Positions 59,965 through 64,000 of a DNA stretch of 64,000 bases are shown here, piece by piece; position 1 is the stretch's first letter; every line of letters starts with the position of its first letter. Made by a program: the position numbers and the translations under genes. This DNA comes from Sympetrum striolatum (lineage: Eukaryota; Arthropoda; Insecta; Odonata; Libellulidae), in contig OX388349.1 of the NCBI GenBank assembly GCA_947579665.1, positions 76,140,841-76,204,840 of the forward strand. The letters run 5' to 3'. The notes beneath the pieces were generated by a model. That model saw nothing but the letters and a program-made list of their open reading frames with translations, made no database searches and was not told the DNA's origin.

Positions 59965-59973
59965 ATTAGGTCT

Positions 59974-60131
59974 TTTCAAAAAATGAAAAAACTTGGTATC
60001 TTCCACAGTGATTTATTCAAACACGACCGGTTTCGTCACCGTGATGACATCTTCTGGAGTTCCAAGTTTTTTCATTTTTTGAAATGTCTATTCCATTCCA
60101 CGAAGTCACGCTTCTGCATATCAATTTTATT
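59974..60131 (-). mobile_element. Foldback retroposon E5 with hammerhead-like core
   Basis: ATTAGGTCT lies at 59,965-59,973 and 60,132-60,140, a 9-bp target-site duplication. Read on the minus strand, a leader with GTGACTTCGTGGAATGG is followed by an arm TTTCAAAAAATGAAAAAACT, the hammerhead-like core and the inverted arm. The pairing CAAAAAATGAAAAAACTTGG/CCAAGTTTTTTCATTTTTTG is exact over about 20 bases. Confidence 0.75.
60021..60058 (-). ncRNA. Hammerhead-like motif in E5
   Basis: On the minus strand CAGAAGA, then TGTCATCACGGTGAC as helix II (GTCA/TGAC), then GAAAC and CGGTCGTG. Core position 4 is changed, as in E1. Confidence 0.5.
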
Positions 60132-60298
60132 ATTAGGTCTATTGAAAAGTGCTGTACTCTAAAACGAAAATTTGGAAAATTGTTGTTTTTCCTTATTCTC
60201 CACCATTATTATTAAAATGTATGTTAACATGTAGAATCTACATACTTACTTAAAACTAACTACCTTAATGTCCTACACTTTTTTGGTTACTCCGTGGA

Positions 60299-60910
60299 CC
60301 AAGGGAGGGTCAAAAATTGCCCACTTTTGTTTTTTTCGATAAAATAATAATGAAACACCATATATCTTCCATAATTGCCTTCTTGAATTTTTATAAACTT
60401 CTTACAATGATTTTTGTTGCTAAAAATTGTACTACTGCGATAAAAATAATGAAATTTTTATTTTTTAAAAACTCATCAAAGACGAGTATACGATAAAGCT
60501 TCTTCTCAATGCAACCGTCTTTAAAGCTCAAATTCGGAAAATAAGTTTGTAAATCACCATTAGTTATGCTTATAAATCAACAAAAAGGTATACTTAAAAA
60601 TTAAATTAAATCATTAAAATTAATGAAAATCTATTTGTCAAAATATATGATTCCATTTGGTTCAAAAACATGTTGCAGGTTGGAGCAAGGGAGGATCATT
60701 TTGTGTCCGCCGCCTATTTCTGCTCTCATTACATTGCTTAAAAAACGTGCAAAATGCATCAACTTATAGTTAGTATATGACTAACTACCTAACTATCTTT
60801 AACAACCTAGATTTGACAATGTAATGAAGTTATAAGACTGTATAACACGATTAAGTTCTTAAAATATTGAAAAAGAAAAGTGGTTGATATTTTTTAACCC
60901 TCCCTTGTTC
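60299..60910. mobile_element. Candidate 610-bp element with inverted CAAGGGAGGGT ends
   Basis: CCAAGGGAGGGTCAAAAATT with CCCACTTTTGTTTTT at the left is mirrored on the minus strand by ACAAGGGAGGGTTAAAAAAT with CCACTTTTCTTTTT at the right. A third, direct copy of the motif (GAGCAAGGGAGGATCATTTT) lies at 60,681. No clear target-site duplication. No protein is encoded. Confidence 0.45.
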
Positions 60911-61989
60911 CTTTAAGAGTTAAATTATATGGAATAGAGTTTAGATTTTATAATGAGATCTTGTTGCATAAAAATTCAAAGGTTAGTTTGATGACTTTTT
61001 AATAATCACTTAACTGTTCCTTGAGCTATCTCTTGTATACTAAATCGTTAAATGATATTTAAAAGAGATCACAGAAAAAAACTAACAAAACACTTATTTA
61101 TCCATAATGATTGTTTTTCTGTGTTGTAATAATTGCATTATGTATACAAATAACAAAATTTTGCAGCAGTGAATTGTATGATGTCATGCATAACTATGAT
61201 ATGAATTTATGAAGGTGATTAATTTTCGTATGATTACCTAATTTTATATCATTCGTTACCTTAACTGCAACTTGCATATATATTGAAGTCCTTATTTATT
61301 ATCTTTATTTAAATCGGATTTTTTTCACATTTCACTATCGTTTTCAAGAATCTTAATTAAAGCAGATGTACGTTTACCCTGTAATCCAAATCTACCATGT
61401 TTGGAGGCACCATATAATTATTCTTTCTCCCTCGTTAGTGACAGTTTGATTCTCCTTTATTATGATATCTCCTTGATATCCTTAATTCCTCAGTGATTAT
61501 CCAACTTTACATTTATATTCATTATATTTCTTACACATAAACTGTCATCGTTTTAAATCACCTTTCCAGTCTCACAATATTAGTCCAGACTTCATTTTTA
61601 TGTGATCAATTGGCCTTACCTTAAATATAAAAATGCGTTATCTTTAGGAGATATCTATTTATTCCGGCTAAATATTTACAATAGCTGTAGCTTTTTCAGT
61701 TAGAACGTGTCAATCCCTCAATCATTTTTAGATTCATCGTAAATTATATTTTTCCTTTAATTCTTCTCATTCAAGAAGTTTAATTGATCTCAACTCCACC
61801 TTTACGTAGTTTCACATAAAATGTGCCTCAGTTATCAAACCTCAAATATATTGTTTCCATCACATCGTCGAAGTTGCGCTTTGGTTCTCTGTCTGTTTAA
61901 GTTGATGGTTTTGCTGTAATTACTCATTTTTTATACCCATATTATATCTCACTCCAAACGTGCCAACATTTTCGCTCTCCCTCTTTTCA

Positions 61990-62274
61990 TTACCTCGAAA
62001 TGTTTAGTATCCATGACAATAGTGTTGTTTTTCTTGGTACTATGTCCGTAATGGAATCTTTGGGAGAAACAATTATAGGAAAAATAATAGATCTAATATT
62101 CTTCTTATAATTATTATCATCTTCCATCAGGCCAACATGAAACATGGAGAAACTATCAACGGTATCTTCGGAAGAGCCACCACTCCTTCGTTCCACCTTC
62201 TCATGGAAACTAGTAACTAAGTAAGTAACTAAGTAATTAACTATTTTATTCACTACATTAAATAATTGATTCAT
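61990..62274 (-). CDS. Hypothetical 94-residue frame, doubtful
   Basis: An ATG-initiated minus-strand frame starts MNQLFNVVNKIVNYLVTYLV and ends near 61,990. Residues about 22-52 (FHEKVERRSGGSSEDTVDSF, then SMFHVGLMEDD) look more like real protein than the AT-driven flanks. That part could be an exon starting after TTACTAG. No domain is recognised. The first 20 residues come partly from a local TAAC-type repeat, which argues against the ATG start. Confidence 0.2.
   Translation of the reverse strand: MNQLFNVVNKIVNYLVTYLVTSFHEKVERRSGGSSEDTVDSFSMFHVGLMEDDNNYKKNIRSIIFPIIVSPKDSITDIVPRKTTLLSWILNISR
62211..62243. repeat. Short AGTAACTA repeat
   Basis: AGTAACTAAGTAAGTAACTA followed by AGTAATTAAC, a small 8 to 12 bp period repeat. 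Confidence 0.7.
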
Positions 62275-63943
62275 AATATTTAGAGAACTTTCTCTCTAAC
62301 TTTGCAGTATTTTTATTACCTTTTTTACCAATTCAGACGATGATATAATTGAATTTGTCCAAACATTCCATCTTTAACTTTCTATTGGGATTCGCAGAAT
62401 TTGTACTTAGCAAAGAACTTACTTAGCAGAACTTGGACTGAATTGTGCTCTGAATATACTTGATATCTTCCCTAAGGGGATTTTATAGTCTCGCTAGACT
62501 TAAACATCACTTAGTTTGAATGTAAGTCGAGGATACCTTCCGTTTCAGAGCATTTTCCACTCGAATAAACCTGCTTTCAGTTATTAGCTCCAGGGCATGT
62601 ATTTTTTCCGCGAGTTCCCTAGATACGATTCTTCTATAACCGACTTTCAATGACTAACTCCGTCAGTTATTAGATTTTTCCTATTTATATCTTTCATTAC
62701 TTTTTCTCACATCTTGTAAATCTCAACTTTAACTTCTTAGTTACGAATGAGTTTTTCTCAAGAGGTTTCTTTTCGAAGTCTTTGTTTTCTGGTTGGGTTT
62801 TTATACAGTTATTAAATCCTTAAATCATCTTTTATTTTCGGTGAGGTGTGCCTGATTATTTATCTTAACTCATTTTTTCCTTATTCTCTTGAAAATCATG
62901 TGCATTATAGTAATCATTGCCTAATTTATTTTCGACCTCCAGTGATAGGAATCATTTGATTATATTGGGTAACTTTGACATTTTCAGTGATTTGGTATTT
63001 TATGAATAAAGAAAACTATAATTTCGTATTTTCAACTTGTTTCTCTGTTTGGATGCAGATTTTGATACTTTTTATTCTCTTGAGGCACTTTTGTCTAAAT
63101 CGTAAGTTTATTCATATAGGTTATTTATAATATTTTAGGTCTTTAGTTTATGATCTCAGTCTAAATGGATTTATCTATAACAAACTGCAGTTCTGCCCTC
63201 TTACAGGAATCACTATTTTTAGATATAATTTCCGTTGAAGAATAAACTGGTTTACTCGATAACGTCATTACTCATAGAACAGCAACATTCTGGATATAAG
63301 AAGTTCAAAGGTGTTTGCTTCTGCATAATAGTTTTATTTATCTTCAATCTCTGTGTACGCTTCTCTTTTTTGCTGTTTGGTTGCTGATTTTCCTCAATGC
63401 AACCTCATACCCTTTGAAGAAAGCAATGTACTCTTATTATCTTTCACCAATTTTGTGAGTTTCATGAAGTAAGCTGCAACTGTACTTACCATTTTGTGAA
63501 CATGATAAACATCTTAGCGTAATCAATATTTAACTTTTCCTGCAATTATGAAGCATCTACTAATAGGTGGAAATTCATTTCCATTTAGAAATGTGATCTA
63601 TTATTGCTATTTCAAGAATAAATATTACAGAAAGTGGTTTATTTTCCTAGTTGTGTACACACGCAAAATATGAAGAAATATTTAATATCAAAACCATAAA
63701 TTTAAAATTTACCTGAAAAATCATACACTAAGTTATTACAAACTTTATTTCCGAATAATTACAGAAATAATAATTACGCAAAAGAATTATCCAATACCGT
63801 ATGGATGAAAGATAAGGGAACGTAAAAGTAAAGGAAGAAGTTCCATCCTTCTTTCATTGAACACCTTTTATCACATTCACAAACAACTCGAGAAATATAT
63901 TTTTTCTTTTTCCCATATAAGCCTTCTTGTTTGTAACTTCCTT

Positions 63944-64000
63944 ACCTAAAGATGGCCGATCTGTGCCGAAACCGGTCGTGTTTCAGATAAATGTGTGGAA
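63944..64000 (+). mobile_element. Foldback retroposon E6, cut by the window edge, with hammerhead-like core
   Basis: CTAAAGA, TGGCCGATCTGTGCC, GAAAC, CGGTCGTG repeats the E1 core almost base for base. It is followed by TTTCAGATAAATGTGTGGAA, the expected start of the second arm, at the window end. The core CTGATGA has become CTAAAGA. Confidence 0.6.

Larger units (their letters stand above)
60911..63943. other. AT-rich non-coding DNA
   Basis: Three kilobases with no recognisable gene apart from the doubtful minus-strand frame listed separately. T-rich on the + strand over 61,240-63,100. Confidence 0.5.

Overview
This is a eukaryotic, almost certainly arthropod, genomic window. It is AT-rich, has no dense open reading frames, and carries a long satellite array, tRNA-related SINE pieces, LINE relics, foldback and MITE-like elements, and several hammerhead-ribozyme-like motifs of the kind known from Penelope-like retroelements. 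The order or species cannot be fixed from the sequence. No complete protein-coding gene can be supported.

Layout. Positions 1 to about 23,745 are one uninterrupted tandem array of a 223-bp satellite, roughly 106 units, all in the same orientation. It runs off the left edge and stops in mid-unit on the right. Two sub-families (A, with TTTAATTTGCTG; B, with GTTTAGTTCGTTG) alternate in blocks. The array has grown by segmental duplications of many units: a 3.57-kb block and its 2.45-kb shortened tandem copy meeting at 11,727, an 11-unit (2,453-bp) repeat, a 6-unit (1,338-bp) higher-order repeat at the right end, and one unit with a 79-bp deletion. Each unit can be folded into a three-way junction with CTGATGA and GAAA at the branch, which recalls a hammerhead ribozyme.

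From 23,745 to about 26,000 lie a candidate inverted-repeat element with an internal 317-bp tandem duplication and a strongly G-rich minisatellite. From 26,000 to 64,000 the DNA is mostly unique AT-rich sequence of intron or intergenic type, with occasional GC-richer islands. It is scattered with mobile-element insertions, several of which have clear target-site duplications: (1) two foldback elements with 9-bp duplications and GC-rich arms built from 15-bp sub-repeats (44,751-45,130 and 52,703-53,021); (2) a family of small foldback retroposons sharing a leader and a hammerhead-like core (34.5, 49.2, 56.0, 58.0, 60.0 and 63.9 kb, plus a lone core at 50.5 kb); (3) a 195-bp TA-flanked MITE at 52,021; (4) a LINE 3' end with an (ATT)n tail at 39 kb and a LINE reverse-transcriptase scrap at 57.7 kb; (5) four tRNA-like SINE pieces.

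The nearest thing to a system here is the recurring hammerhead-like core: it appears in dispersed foldback elements with 9 to 14 bp target-site duplications, and a looser version may be present in the satellite monomer. Exon-like pieces at 26.6-27.5 kb and a few short ATG-initiated frames are listed with low confidence.
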